Below are positions 27,670-37,640 of a DNA stretch of 64,000 bases, one piece after another. How positions within the stretch are numbered: position 1 is the stretch's first letter; each line of letters begins with the position of its first letter. Where the stretch lies: contig NZ_JAHXRL010000001.1 in NCBI RefSeq assembly GCF_019392245.1, positions 124,001 through 188,000 of the forward strand. The letters run 5' to 3'. Made by a program: the position numbers and the translations under genes. The stretch is from Sulfitobacter sp. CW3 (lineage in GTDB: Bacteria > Pseudomonadota > Alphaproteobacteria > Rhodobacterales > Rhodobacteraceae). The notes beneath the pieces were generated by a model. It worked only from the letters and a program-made list of their open reading frames with translations. It was not told the DNA's origin and ran no database searches.

Positions 27670-28544
27670 TAAACCGCGTGAAACCCGCCAGAGCCATCAA
27701 GGCTGATCCGGCCCCGTCCCGTTGGGCGTGGCGCATGCAACGTCTGATGTTGACCCCCGCATTCCTGTTTGGCCTGCGCTTTGGTGTGCCGTTTTGCTTG
27801 GCGCTGTTGGTAGGCACGGTCTATCTGACCGATGATGCGCGGCGCGGGCAGATCACCGATGGCTATGCCAGCCTGCGGTCCAGCATCCAGCAGCGCCCCG
27901 AATTTATGGTCAAGCTGATGGCCATTGATGGTGCCGGGCCCGAACTGGCTGCAAATGTACGCGCTGCGTTGCCAATTGATTTCCCGACCAGTTCTTTTGA
28001 CCTTGATCTGGCGGCGATGCGGTCCACGATCATGCAGCTGCCGGGCGTCAAGCACGCAACCTTGCGGGTGAAACCCGGCGGGCTGTTGCAGGTCGAGGTC
28101 GAGCCGCGCGTTGCAGTTGCCGTGTGGCGCAGCCAGGACGGTTTGGCGCTGATCGACGCCAGCGGTGCCTATATCGGCAGATTGGTCCACCGCACGGACC
28201 GTTCTGATCTGCCGCTGGTGGCGGGTGAAGAGGCAAATGTCAGCGTCGCCGAGGCACTGGATCTTTTGCGGGTCGCGGCCCCCTTGGGCGACCGTCTGCG
28301 CGGGTTTGTCCGCATGGGCGCGCGCCGTTGGGATGTTGTGCTGGATCGCGAACAACGCATTTTGCTGCCCGAAACGGGTGCAATCCAAGCGTTGGAACGC
28401 GTTATCGCGCTGGAAGGCGCACAAGAGGTTCTGACCCGTGATGTTGCGCGGGTCGACATGCGGTTGGCACAAAGACCAACCGTACAAATGAATAAAGAGG
28501 CCACCCAAGAATGGTGGCGCATCAGGCAAATTTCGGGACAGTAA
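27657..28544 (+). CDS. ftsQ: cell division protein FtsQ
   Basis: 295-residue bitopic protein of the divisome. A basic cytoplasmic tail is followed by one membrane segment at about 37-55 (FLFGLRFGVPFCLALLVG), a POTRA-like region with VKLMAIDGAGPELAANVRAA and LPGVKHATLRVKPGGLLQVE, then the beta domain. Start ATG at 27657 has GGAGG seven bases upstream and lies inside ddl. ftsA follows after 4 bases. Confidence 0.92.
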   Translation: MQSLINRVKPARAIKADPAPSRWAWRMQRLMLTPAFLFGLRFGVPFCLALLVGTVYLTDDARRGQITDGYASLRSSIQQRPEFMVKLMAIDGAGPELAANVRAALPIDFPTSSFDLDLAAMRSTIMQLPGVKHATLRVKPGGLLQVEVEPRVAVAVWRSQDGLALIDASGAYIGRLVHRTDRSDLPLVAGEEANVSVAEALDLLRVAAPLGDRLRGFVRMGARRWDVVLDREQRILLPETGAIQALERVIALEGAQEVLTRDVARVDMRLAQRPTVQMNKEATQEWWRIRQISGQ

Positions 28545-28548
28545 CGTT

Positions 28549-29880
28549 ATGGATCTTTACGACAGTCAACGGTCGATGCGCCACATGCGCAAGCTTGCTA
28601 TGCAGCGCGGCGTTGTGGCTATTTTGGATGTGGGCAGCTCGAAAATCGCCTGCCTTGTCCTGCGGTTTGACGGGTCCGGCCGCATTTCCGACGAAGGCGA
28701 GATCGGATCGCTGGCCGGGCAATCCGGTTTCCGCGTCATTGGTGCGGCGACAACCCGTTCACGCGGTGTGCGCTTTGGTGAAATCTGCGCCATGCAAGAA
28801 ACCGAACGTGCCGTGCGCACGGCGCTTCAGGCCGCGCAAAAGATGGCCAACATCCGCGTTGATCACGTGATCGCCTGTTTCTCGGGGGCTGAACCGCGCA
28901 GCTATGGTTTGGATGCGCAGATCGATCTGGAAGGGCAGGTCGTGTCCGAGCAGGATGTGGCACAGGTTTTGGCCAGTTGTGATGTTCCTGAATACGGCGA
29001 GGACCGCGAAGTGTTGCACGCGCAGCCCGTGAACTTTGCCATTGATAACCGGTCGGGCCTGTCTGACCCGCGCGGGCAGTTGGGCAACGCGTTGTCGGTC
29101 GATATGCATATGCTGACCGTTGATGCCGCCGCCGTGCAGCATCTGGCGCATTGTATCAAACGCTGTGATCTGGAACTGGCGGGGATCGCGTCCTCGGCCT
29201 ATGTGTCGGGCATTTCCGCACTGGTCGAAGATGAACAGGAACTGGGCGCTGCCTGTATCGATCTGGGCGGCGGGTCTACATCCGTGTCGATCTTTATCCG
29301 CAAACACATGATCTATGCCGATAGTGTTCGGATGGGCGGGGATCACATCACATCGGATATTTCGATGGGATTACAGGTGCCCACCAATAACGCGGAACGG
29401 ATCAAGACATTCTATGGCGGGGTCCATGCCACGGGGATGGATGACCGCGAGATGATCGATATCGGCGGCGACACGGGCGACTATGAACATGACCGGCGCA
29501 CGGTCAGCCGTGCCGAATTGATCGGTATTATGCGCCCCCGCGTCGAAGAGATCCTTGAGGAAGTGCGCGCACGTCTGGACGCGGCTGGGTTCGACCATTT
29601 GCCTAGCCAGCAGATCGTTTTGACCGGCGGCGGCAGCCAGATCCCCGGCCTTGACGGATTGGCAAGCAAGATCTTGGGCCATCAGGTCCGCCTTGGCCGT
29701 CCGCTGCGTGTGCACGGGCTGCCGCAGGCCGCAACGGGCCCCGGTTTTGCCTCGGCTGTGGGTTTGGCGCTGTTTGCAGCCCACCCGCAAGACGAATGGT
29801 GGGATTTTGATATTCCCGCAGATCGGTATCCGGCGCGGTCGCTTAAGCGCGCGGTCAAGTGGTTTAGAGACAACTGGTGA
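28549..29880 (+). CDS. ftsA: cell division protein FtsA
   Basis: 443-residue actin-like ATPase that anchors FtsZ to the membrane. ATP site motifs VAILDVGSSKIACLVL, CIDLGGGSTSVSIF and VLTGGGSQIPGLDGLA are seen, together with the FtsA-specific 1C domain (residues about 90-165). The C-terminus RSLKRAVKWFRDNW is the amphipathic membrane-targeting helix. It is the last gene before a 175-base gap to ftsZ. Confidence 0.96.
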   Translation: MDLYDSQRSMRHMRKLAMQRGVVAILDVGSSKIACLVLRFDGSGRISDEGEIGSLAGQSGFRVIGAATTRSRGVRFGEICAMQETERAVRTALQAAQKMANIRVDHVIACFSGAEPRSYGLDAQIDLEGQVVSEQDVAQVLASCDVPEYGEDREVLHAQPVNFAIDNRSGLSDPRGQLGNALSVDMHMLTVDAAAVQHLAHCIKRCDLELAGIASSAYVSGISALVEDEQELGAACIDLGGGSTSVSIFIRKHMIYADSVRMGGDHITSDISMGLQVPTNNAERIKTFYGGVHATGMDDREMIDIGGDTGDYEHDRRTVSRAELIGIMRPRVEEILEEVRARLDAAGFDHLPSQQIVLTGGGSQIPGLDGLASKILGHQVRLGRPLRVHGLPQAATGPGFASAVGLALFAAHPQDEWWDFDIPADRYPARSLKRAVKWFRDNW

Positions 29881-30055
29881 TCGCAAGATGCAGTGCATCG
29901 GGCAAAATCAGGTAAGAATCGGCAAAAAAACGCCCAGATAGTGTGTCAAAACTGTGTTTTTTTGGGTGACGCATGGCGTTAACCTCTATACGCTAGGGCA
30001 AATTGAACGGAATAAATGCCCCGTTAGCGGGCACGCAATTACAGGCGGATGGCAC

Positions 30056-31660
30056 ATGACATTGAATCTTTCCATGCCCGGACAGGGTGACCTGAAACCC
30101 CGGATCACCGTTTTCGGTGTCGGTGGCGCAGGCGGCAACGCCGTGAACAACATGATCGAGAAGAACCTCGATGGTGTTGATTTCGTGGTTGCTAACACGG
30201 ACGCGCAAGCGTTGCAGCAAGCCAAGGCAGAGCACCGCGTTCAGCTGGGCATCAAGGTTACCGAAGGTTTGGGTGCTGGGGCACGGGCGTCTGTTGGGGC
30301 CGCCGCTGCCGAAGAAAGCATCGAACAGATTGTTGATCACCTTGCCGGCGCGCACATGTGCTTTATCACGGCTGGTATGGGCGGGGGCACCGGGACAGGT
30401 GCCGCACCGATCATCGCACAAGCCGCACGTGAATTGGGTGTTCTGACTGTTGGTGTTGTAACCAAGCCGTTCCAGTTCGAGGGCAACAAACGCATGCGTC
30501 AGGCCGAAGAGGGCGTCGAAGCCCTGCAAAAGGTCGTTGATACGCTGATCATCATTCCGAACCAGAACCTGTTCCGTCTTGCGAATGAAAAAACCACATT
30601 CACCGAAGCGTTCTCCATGGCGGATGACGTTTTGTACCAAGGTGTTAAAGGCGTGACCGATCTCATGGTCCGCCCCGGCTTGATCAACCTCGACTTTGCT
30701 GACGTTCGCGCCGTAATGGACGAAATGGGCAAAGCGATGATGGGCACAGGCGAGGCCGAAGGCGAAGATCGCGCGATCCAAGCCGCCGAGAAAGCCATCG
30801 CCAACCCGCTGCTGGACGAAATCAGCCTGCGCGGTGCCAAGGGTGTTCTGATCAACATCACAGGTGGCCACGATCTGACCCTGTTCGAACTGGACGAGGC
30901 GGCAAACCGCATTCGCGAAGAAGTCGATCCAGAGGCAAATATCATCGTCGGGTCCACGCTGGACACCGAATTGGGTGGCGTCATGCGCGTCAGCGTTGTT
31001 GCGACCGGTATTGACGCGGTCGACGTGAACACGGAAATGCCCGTGCCGCGCCGTTCGATGTCGCAGCCATTGCAGCAAAAAGTAGCAGCACCTGCACCCG
31101 CCGCCGAGGAAGCACCTCAGAATGTTGCGGTTCAGGAAGAGTACGAAGACGAGCAGCCACAGTTGTTTAAAGAAGCCGCTTCGGCTGACACAGGTAATTT
31201 CGGCCAAGATGATATTTTCGCCGAAGACACAGGCGAAGCAGATGATCTGCCGCCCCCTGCCTACCGCCCCGAGGTTGCATCCTTTCAGCCGCGCCGCGAG
31301 GAGGTTCGTCACGAGCCCGAGCAAGAAGCATTCGTAGCGCCGCGTGCACCGGCCCCCGGCACACCATCGCCCGAAGCCTTGGCGCGTCTGCGTGCCGCCG
31401 CTCAAAAGACACCTGCGACAGCCGGTCAGCAGCGCCCACAGCCTGCCGCGCCCGAGCAAAGCGAAAAGCGTTTTGGGATCAATTCGCTGATCAACCGCAT
31501 GACAGGCCACAGTGAGCCAGAGGCGCAACAGCGTCCGGCACGTCACCAGCCACAAGTGCAAACGCGGGCCTCGTCTGCTGCACCACAGCCGCGCGATTCC
31601 CACGACGAAGATCAAGAGCGCATCGAGATCCCTGCGTTCCTGCGCCGTCAGGCGAACTAA
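30056..31660 (+). CDS. ftsZ: cell division GTPase FtsZ
   Basis: 534-residue tubulin-like GTPase that forms the Z ring. GTP-binding [12 protein letters not shown] (about 22-33) and the tubulin signature GGGTGTG (109-115) are intact, with the T7 loop [13 protein letters not shown] near 210. After about residue 320 there is a long, Pro/Gln/Ala-rich linker of some 200 residues, as usual in alphaproteobacteria, then the conserved end peptide [12 protein letters not shown] that binds FtsA. The start at 30056 begins the known N-terminus; the frame is open further back through the promoter region. Confidence 0.97.
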   Translation: MTLNLSMPGQGDLKPRITVFGVGGAGGNAVNNMIEKNLDGVDFVVANTDAQALQQAKAEHRVQLGIKVTEGLGAGARASVGAAAAEESIEQIVDHLAGAHMCFITAGMGGGTGTGAAPIIAQAARELGVLTVGVVTKPFQFEGNKRMRQAEEGVEALQKVVDTLIIIPNQNLFRLANEKTTFTEAFSMADDVLYQGVKGVTDLMVRPGLINLDFADVRAVMDEMGKAMMGTGEAEGEDRAIQAAEKAIANPLLDEISLRGAKGVLINITGGHDLTLFELDEAANRIREEVDPEANIIVGSTLDTELGGVMRVSVVATGIDAVDVNTEMPVPRRSMSQPLQQKVAAPAPAAEEAPQNVAVQEEYEDEQPQLFKEAASADTGNFGQDDIFAEDTGEADDLPPPAYRPEVASFQPRREEVRHEPEQEAFVAPRAPAPGTPSPEALARLRAAAQKTPATAGQQRPQPAAPEQSEKRFGINSLINRMTGHSEPEAQQRPARHQPQVQTRASSAAPQPRDSHDEDQERIEIPAFLRRQAN

Positions 31661-31689
31661 GACCACCAAGACGACCTTGTAGACGATCG

Positions 31690-31716
31690 AAAAGACCATC
31701 CTTCGGGGTGGTCTTT
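31690..31716 (+). terminator. intrinsic terminator after ftsZ
   Basis: AAAAGACCATCC / GGGTGGTCTTTT stem with a TTCG tetraloop and a T-run, 30 bases after the ftsZ stop. It closes the dcw transcript and separates ftsZ from lpxC. Confidence 0.9.
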
Positions 31717-32018
31717 TTGCATTTTCGGGCGGGAGTTCTAGGTGACGCCAAGCACGGGCAGGGCGTGAACCTTGTAACGTTCCGCTGAATCCCGTGAGTT
31801 TTATTGAATAAAACTGATCACAGTTTAAATGGATTGGCGTGTTTTTCGGGTGATATTATTATTGCAAAACAGTGTCTTGGCGCAATATGGGCGCATTTGT
31901 GCCTAATTGTAACATTCATGTTTCAGACCGTAGCAATGATTGAATTGAGCATCCGGAACCCCCTCGATAGGAGGTTGTTCACCTTAGACAGACGATTTTT
32001 GACCATTGAGGTTTTATT
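31717..32018. other. ftsZ-lpxC intergenic region
   Basis: About 300 A/T-richer bases with no supported gene. It should hold the lpxC promoter. CTCGATAGGAGGTTGTTC at 31964 and GACCATTGAGGTTTTATTG next to lpxC are visible, the latter including the GAGG ribosome site. I do not see a clear operator. Confidence 0.5.
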
Positions 32019-32942
32019 GTGCAGACAACGATCAAGACGGCAATCAGCTTTACCGGAAAGGGCCTGCACTCGGGCCTTCCCGCGACTGTGACGATCCGTC
32101 CGGCTGGCGCGCATCATGGCATCTGGTTTTCCCGGTCCGACCTCGACGTTGGCGATCGTCTGATTCCCGCCCGTTGGGACGCCGTGAACCGGTCACCCTT
32201 GTGCACCAAGCTTGAGAACGCGTCGGGTTTGCAAGTGTCGACTGTTGAACATTTGATGGCTGCGATTGCGGGCTGCGGTATTCACAACGCCCTGATCGAG
32301 ATTGACGGCCCCGAGGTTCCTATCCTTGACGGGTCTGCGGCCCCCTTCGTACGCGGTATCATGGAACGCGGTGTGCGCGTGTTGTCTGCGCCTGTGATGG
32401 TGCTTGAAGTGTTGAAAACCGTCACTGTGACCGACGGCGACGCATCGGCAACGATTGCGCCAAGCGATACGATGAAAATCGACTTTGAGATCGATTTTGT
32501 AGACGCGGCGATTGGTCACCAACAGAAATCGCTGGTGATGAACAACGGTTCATTCGCGCGGGAACTGTGTGACAGCCGTACCTTCTGCCGTCAGGCAGAT
32601 GTCGATGCGATGCAGGCCAACGGTCTGGCACTTGGTGGGGACGCCGGTGAAAACGCTGTGGTGTTTGACGGTGACAAAGTTGTCAGCCCCGGCGGGCTTC
32701 GCCATGCGGACGAACCTGTGCGCCACAAAATGCTGGATGCTTTGGGTGACCTTGCGTTGGCAGGGGCCCCCTTGATCGGCCATTATACAGGCGTGCGCGC
32801 GGGCCATTCGTTGACAAACACGTTGTTGCGGGCGTTGTTCGCAACCCCCGGTGCCGTTCGGTTGGTCGAATGTGATACCGATATGGCGCAACAACTGCCG
32901 GGTTATGGTCTTGTTTGGGATGAAATCCCCGCCGTTGCTTGA
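32019..32942 (+). CDS. lpxC: UDP-3-O-acyl-N-acetylglucosamine deacetylase LpxC
   Basis: 307-residue zinc enzyme of lipid A synthesis, the first committed step. Conserved: TIKTAISFTGKGLHSG, the zinc His in VSTVEHLMAA (H78), EIDGPEVPILDGSA, DSRTFCRQADVDAM and RHKMLDALGDLAL with the second His and Asp ligand. The start is a GTG at 32019 with GAGG 8 bases upstream. It follows the ftsZ terminator, so it has its own promoter. bamD follows on the same strand. Confidence 0.96.
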   Translation: MQTTIKTAISFTGKGLHSGLPATVTIRPAGAHHGIWFSRSDLDVGDRLIPARWDAVNRSPLCTKLENASGLQVSTVEHLMAAIAGCGIHNALIEIDGPEVPILDGSAAPFVRGIMERGVRVLSAPVMVLEVLKTVTVTDGDASATIAPSDTMKIDFEIDFVDAAIGHQQKSLVMNNGSFARELCDSRTFCRQADVDAMQANGLALGGDAGENAVVFDGDKVVSPGGLRHADEPVRHKMLDALGDLALAGAPLIGHYTGVRAGHSLTNTLLRALFATPGAVRLVECDTDMAQQLPGYGLVWDEIPAVA

Positions 32943-33130
32943 CCCTATACTGTTGAAGAGTTGAAACTCCTCTTCAGCTTGGTTAATCCTAGCTTTGAAA
33001 ATCAAGTCGGCGACGATAAGACTTTGTCTTGTGGGTTTAATCATCGTTTTGTTGCGTGATCTATTGTGATAGTCACCGGCAAAGTCGTATCACAATGCGT
33101 GGCGTGAAAAATGAAGCGAGGGTGTTAGGC

Positions 33131-34003
33131 ATGACAATTGCAAAGTCGCGCAAGCGATTGATTGGCGCGGTGGTTGTTGTTGCCGTGCTGGGTGCATGTA
33201 GTGGCAACCAAAACACCGGTCGTACGACCAACAGCTTTTTCAACCCACAGGAAATCCCGCTGGAAACCTACAGCGCGGAACAGATTTACGAGCGTGGCGA
33301 GTTTGAATTGAACCGCAGACGCCCGGCCGAAGCGGCCGAATATTTCTCTGAGATCGAGCGGCTTTACCCTTATTCCGAATGGGCCAAGCGGGCCTTGATC
33401 ATGCAGGCCTTTGCCTTTCATCAAGATCAGGATTACCCGAACAGCCGATCTGCGGCACAGCGGTTTATCGACTTCTTCCCCGATGACGATGATGCGGCCT
33501 ATGCCAGCTATCTTCTTGCGCTCAGCTATTATGACCAGATTGACGAAGTTGGCCGTGATCAGGGCCTGACCTTTCAAGCGTTGCAAGCATTGCGTCAGGT
33601 GATCGAAGTGTACCCTGACAGCGAATATGCGCGCTCTGCCGTGTTGAAATTCGATCTGGCGTTTGACCATCTGGCGGGCAAGGAAATGGAAGTGGGTCGT
33701 TATTACCTGCGCCGCGACCATTACACCGCTGCCATCAACCGGTTCCGCGTCGTTGTTGAGGATTTCCAAACAACCAGCCACACCGCCGAGGCGCTGCATC
33801 GCTTGGTCGAGGCATATCTGTCCCTTGGTCTGACGAACGAGGCACAGACGGCGGGTGCGATTTTGGGCCATAACTATCAGTCTACTGAATGGTACGAGGC
33901 CAGCTATAAGCTGCTGACCGGCAAAGGCCTGCAAATGCGGTCGTTCGGGAACAACTGGCTGTCGGCTATTTATCGCCAAACCATCAAGGGCGAATGGATC
34001 TGA
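33131..34003 (+). CDS. bamD: outer-membrane assembly lipoprotein BamD
   Basis: 290-residue lipoprotein of the BAM complex that inserts beta-barrel proteins in the outer membrane. Basic N-terminus, hydrophobic segment and a lipobox VLGAC at about residue 23 are seen. The rest is TPR-like helices: SAEQIYERGEFELNRRRPAE, EIERLYPYSEWAKRALIMQA and LQALRQVIEVYPDSEYARSA. The start at 33131 is preferred for the signal; the frame is open another 25 codons upstream. Confidence 0.94.
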   Translation: MTIAKSRKRLIGAVVVVAVLGACSGNQNTGRTTNSFFNPQEIPLETYSAEQIYERGEFELNRRRPAEAAEYFSEIERLYPYSEWAKRALIMQAFAFHQDQDYPNSRSAAQRFIDFFPDDDDAAYASYLLALSYYDQIDEVGRDQGLTFQALQALRQVIEVYPDSEYARSAVLKFDLAFDHLAGKEMEVGRYYLRRDHYTAAINRFRVVVEDFQTTSHTAEALHRLVEAYLSLGLTNEAQTAGAILGHNYQSTEWYEASYKLLTGKGLQMRSFGNNWLSAIYRQTIKGEWI

Positions 34004-34040
34004 CGGACGCGATCAAAGCGTCCCATACGGAAGTGGACCC

Positions 34041-35702
34041 ATGTTACGCGGCCTAGACATCTCGAATATGTTGATCATCGACCGGCTGGAGCTTGCGTTC
34101 CAGCCGGGTTTGAACGTTCTGACGGGTGAAACCGGGGCGGGAAAATCGATCTTGCTTGATAGCTTGGGGTTTGTATTGGGCTGGCGCGGTCGTGCCGATC
34201 TGGTGCGCCAAGGGGCCGATCAAGGCGAAGTGACAGCGTGGTTCGATTTGGCAGAGACGCATCCTGCCCATGCCGTGTTGGAAGAGGCCGGGCTGCCCGG
34301 TGGCCGCGAATTGATCCTGCGCCGGATCAACGCATCTGATGGCCGCAAAACCGCATGGGTCAACGACCGGCGCTGTTCTGGCGAAGTGTTGCGGGCGCTG
34401 TCTGAGACATTGGTTGAACTGCACGGCCAGCACGACGACCGCGGCCTGTTGGACCCCAAAGGCCACCGCGCAATTCTGGACGATTTTGCCAAGGCTTCGG
34501 GCCTGCGCGACAAGGTCCGCCAAGCATGGAGCGCCCTTGCTGCCGCGCGCAAGGCGGCGACCAAAGCCGCCCAAGAACGCGACGCCATCGCCGCCGAAGA
34601 GGAATTCCTGCGCCATGCTGTGGCCGAGTTGGACAAGCTGAACCCGCAAGAGGGCGAAGAGGCGCAGTTGGATGTCCGCCGTCGTTTGATGCAGGGCGCT
34701 GAAAAGATCCGGTCGGACGTGGTCAACGCATACGAGATGCTGGGGCAGGGCGGTGCAGAAAGCCAGTTGGGCGATGCGCTACGCTGGCTGGACGGTGTCG
34801 CGGACCGGGCCGATGGCACGCTCGAGGCCCCGATGGCCGCGCTGTCACGGGCCATCGTCGAACTGGACGACGCCATGGAAGGTATCGTCGCTGCGATCGA
34901 TACGATGTCGTTTAACCCGCTCGAGCTGGAAGAAACCGAAGAACGTTTGTTCGCGATCCGCGGATTGGCCCGCAAGCATGATGTCCAGCCAGATGATCTG
35001 GCAGGCTTTGCCGACACATTGCGTGGCAAGCTGGATGCGCTTGACGCGGGTGAAGCCGCGCAGGCCGAGTTGGAGAAGGCCGTGCGCGACGCACAAGCTG
35101 CCTATGACACGGCGGCGGATGCCCTGTCAGCGGCCCGCTCCAAGGCGGCTGGCAAGCTGGACAAGGCCGTAGGGGCAGAGCTGGCACCGCTCAAGATGGA
35201 GCGCGCCGTGTTCCAGACCCAGATCAGCCCCGAAGCCGCTGGCCCCGAAGGCCGCGATGCGGTGTCTTTTACCGTGGCGACCAACCCCGGCGCGCCCGCT
35301 GGCCCCTTGGGCAAGATCGCATCGGGTGGTGAACTCAGCCGGTTTCTGCTGGCGCTCAAGGTTGTCCTGACCAAGGGCCAAAGCGGGCTGACGATGATCT
35401 TTGACGAAATCGACCGCGGTGTTGGTGGGGCGACTGCTGATGCGGTGGGGCGCAGACTGGCCGCGCTGTCCCAAGGCGGGCAAGTGTTGGTCGTGACCCA
35501 TTCCCCGCAGGTGGCTGCCCTTGGTGCGCATCATTGGCGGGTGTCCAAGGCCGTTTCAAAGGGCATGACCCTATCCACTGTCACGCCGTTGTCAGAGGAC
35601 GAACGCGTCGACGAGGTCGCGCGCATGCTGTCTGGCGACACGATTACAGAAGCGGCACGTGCAGCTGCGCGGGTCCTATTGGGCGATCAATTCGCAGCCT
35701 AA
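34041..35702 (+). CDS. recN: DNA repair protein RecN
   Basis: 553-residue SMC-like ATPase that acts in double-strand-break repair. Walker A GETGAGKSILLDSLGF at 29-44, a central coiled-coil region broken by EETEERLFAIRGLARKH, then the ABC signature ASGGELSRFLLALK and Walker B TMIFDEIDRGVGGATADAVG, finally QVLVVTHSPQVAALG. Length is usual. It follows bamD by 37 bases, as in many alphaproteobacteria. Confidence 0.96.
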   Translation: MLRGLDISNMLIIDRLELAFQPGLNVLTGETGAGKSILLDSLGFVLGWRGRADLVRQGADQGEVTAWFDLAETHPAHAVLEEAGLPGGRELILRRINASDGRKTAWVNDRRCSGEVLRALSETLVELHGQHDDRGLLDPKGHRAILDDFAKASGLRDKVRQAWSALAAARKAATKAAQERDAIAAEEEFLRHAVAELDKLNPQEGEEAQLDVRRRLMQGAEKIRSDVVNAYEMLGQGGAESQLGDALRWLDGVADRADGTLEAPMAALSRAIVELDDAMEGIVAAIDTMSFNPLELEETEERLFAIRGLARKHDVQPDDLAGFADTLRGKLDALDAGEAAQAELEKAVRDAQAAYDTAADALSAARSKAAGKLDKAVGAELAPLKMERAVFQTQISPEAAGPEGRDAVSFTVATNPGAPAGPLGKIASGGELSRFLLALKVVLTKGQSGLTMIFDEIDRGVGGATADAVGRRLAALSQGGQVLVVTHSPQVAALGAHHWRVSKAVSKGMTLSTVTPLSEDERVDEVARMLSGDTITEAARAAARVLLGDQFAA

Positions 35703-35780
35703 AGCACCAAGGCAGATTGCGGGGCTTTTCCTAACGGCAACTGTGTCTTAGACAGGGTATAGCCTTTATCAAAAGTAGCC

Positions 35781-37466
35781 ATGCCCGTGAACCCGCGCCC
35801 CTATCTGACCCAGCAATATGACGTCGCTTGTATCAAGGCGCGATCGGGCTGGGACGTGTTGCGCGAAAAGGGGCCGAGCAAGGTTACATTCTGGTTTATT
35901 GCGTTGGTGGTGGGCATCGCCGCCGGATTTGCGGCGTTGTTTTTCCGCAAGGGAATCAACGTGATACAGGCGTTTCTTTACGGCACTGATGACGTCGAAC
36001 ATCTGCACAGCTTCATTGGCAGCCTTGACTGGTATTGGGTCGTGTTGATCCCGACCATCGGGGGGCTGACCGTCGGGGTGATTTTGCATATTTTTACCCG
36101 TGACGCCCGTGTGCGCAGTGTCGGCGATGTGATTTTAGGCGCGGCCATGCACGAGGGCAGGGTCGAGACCCGCGCCGGTCTGGCGTCGGCCTTGGCATCG
36201 CTGATCACGCTGAGCACGGGCGGGTCATCGGGGCGCGAAGGGCCGGTTGTTCATCTTGCAGGGGTGATTTCGACCCTGATCAGCCGCCGGATCAATGCCA
36301 GCGGCATTACGGGGCGTGATCTGTTGGGTTGTGCTGTGGCTGCGGGCGTATCGGCCAGTTTCAACGCCCCGATCGCGGGCGCACTTTTCGCGCTCGAGGT
36401 CGTGTTGCGGCATTTCGCGGTGCATGCCTTTGCCCCCATCGTCATTGCCTCGGCTGCGGGGACTGTCATCAACCGGATGGAGTTCGGCGGCCTTACTGAA
36501 TTTGCCCTACCCACGGTTGGGGACGTCGCGTTTTACGCTGAATTACCGGCATTTTTGCTGTTGGGGCTGACCTGCGGATTGGTCGCCGTGATCCTTATGC
36601 GCAGCATTTTCTGGGCCGAGGATATCGGGAACTTTATCCAAGACAAATCCAAACTTCCCCGCTATCTGCGCCCGGCTGTTGCGGGGGCGTTGCTGGGCTG
36701 CATTGCGCTTTGGTATCCGCATATTATCGGGGTCGGATATGAAACCACGACCCGTGCTTTGACCGGTAATATGGTGCTGAACGAAGCCTTTGTTTTTGCC
36801 GTGCTCAAGATCGTCGCGGTGTCCATCACCTTGGGGGGCCGTATGGGCGGCGGGGTGTTTTCGCCGTCGTTGATGTTGGGCGCGCTGACGGGGTTGGCCT
36901 TTGGTTTGATCGCCACCAGCGTGTTTCCAAATGTGTCCGGGGTCACGTCGCTTTATGCTTTGGCGGGGATGGGGGCGGTGGCCGCCGCCGTATTGGGCGC
37001 GCCGATCTCGACGACGTTGATTGTGTTCGAACTGACGGGCGATTGGCAAACTGGTTTGGCCGTGATGGTCGCCGTCAGTATGTCCACGGCCTTTGCATCG
37101 CGCATCGTTGATCGCAGTTTTTTCCTGACCCAGATGGAACGGCGCGGCGTGCATCTGGCCGCCGGGCCGCAAGCCTATTTGCTGGCGATGTTCATGGCGG
37201 CGCGGGTGATGCGCAGCCGCGATGATCCGGGTGCGGCCAATGATGATGTCTGCTGGGAACTGATCGGTGAGGGCACATATATCGATGGCACCGCCACGCT
37301 AGAGGCCGCGATGCCGATCTTTGAGCAATCGGGCCGATCCTTTATTCCTGTGGTCACCCTCAGGGCTGATTCCCCGCCTGAACTGTTGGGTGCCTTGTTC
37401 CATGTGGACGCGCTGAAAGCCTATAATCGCGCCCTGGCCGAGACCGCAGCCGAAGAACATTCCTGA
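35781..37466 (+). CDS. ClC-family chloride channel or transporter with C-terminal CBS-like part
   Basis: 561-residue membrane protein. Selectivity-filter segments are intact: GSSGREGPVVHL with the gating Glu E153 (E148 of E. coli ClC), and GGVFSPSLMLGALTG. In the FNAPIAGALFALEVVLRHF segment the position equal to E. coli E203 (internal proton Glu) is Val (V207), as in vertebrate ClC channels, so this may pass chloride without coupled protons. The last 100 residues hold one or two CBS-like segments (ATLEAAMPIFEQSGRSFIPV). No ATP use is implied. Confidence 0.9.
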   Translation: MPVNPRPYLTQQYDVACIKARSGWDVLREKGPSKVTFWFIALVVGIAAGFAALFFRKGINVIQAFLYGTDDVEHLHSFIGSLDWYWVVLIPTIGGLTVGVILHIFTRDARVRSVGDVILGAAMHEGRVETRAGLASALASLITLSTGGSSGREGPVVHLAGVISTLISRRINASGITGRDLLGCAVAAGVSASFNAPIAGALFALEVVLRHFAVHAFAPIVIASAAGTVINRMEFGGLTEFALPTVGDVAFYAELPAFLLLGLTCGLVAVILMRSIFWAEDIGNFIQDKSKLPRYLRPAVAGALLGCIALWYPHIIGVGYETTTRALTGNMVLNEAFVFAVLKIVAVSITLGGRMGGGVFSPSLMLGALTGLAFGLIATSVFPNVSGVTSLYALAGMGAVAAAVLGAPISTTLIVFELTGDWQTGLAVMVAVSMSTAFASRIVDRSFFLTQMERRGVHLAAGPQAYLLAMFMAARVMRSRDDPGAANDDVCWELIGEGTYIDGTATLEAAMPIFEQSGRSFIPVVTLRADSPPELLGALFHVDALKAYNRALAETAAEEHS

Positions 37467-37640
37467 ATATAGAAGACCCGCAGCCCGAAGATTGTACCAG
37501 TTTTCAAGACAGTTTTTCGTCATGCGTAACATTGTTGCTCAACCGACGCGCGAGTTGTGAATTATGGCGGAAATAAGCCTTAACAAAGCATTATTATCCA
37601 CGTAACTTTCAGGGGAGGTTTTTTCAGTGGAGATATTTTG

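Noticed and set aside
29993..31699. 568-residue minus-strand frame across ftsZ
   Set aside because: Long antisense frame caused by codon bias of ftsZ; the product is a shadow with no motif, and the plus strand is certain.
31804..32091. 95-residue frame between ftsZ and lpxC
   Set aside because: Overlaps the lpxC start in another frame, with no ribosome site or family.
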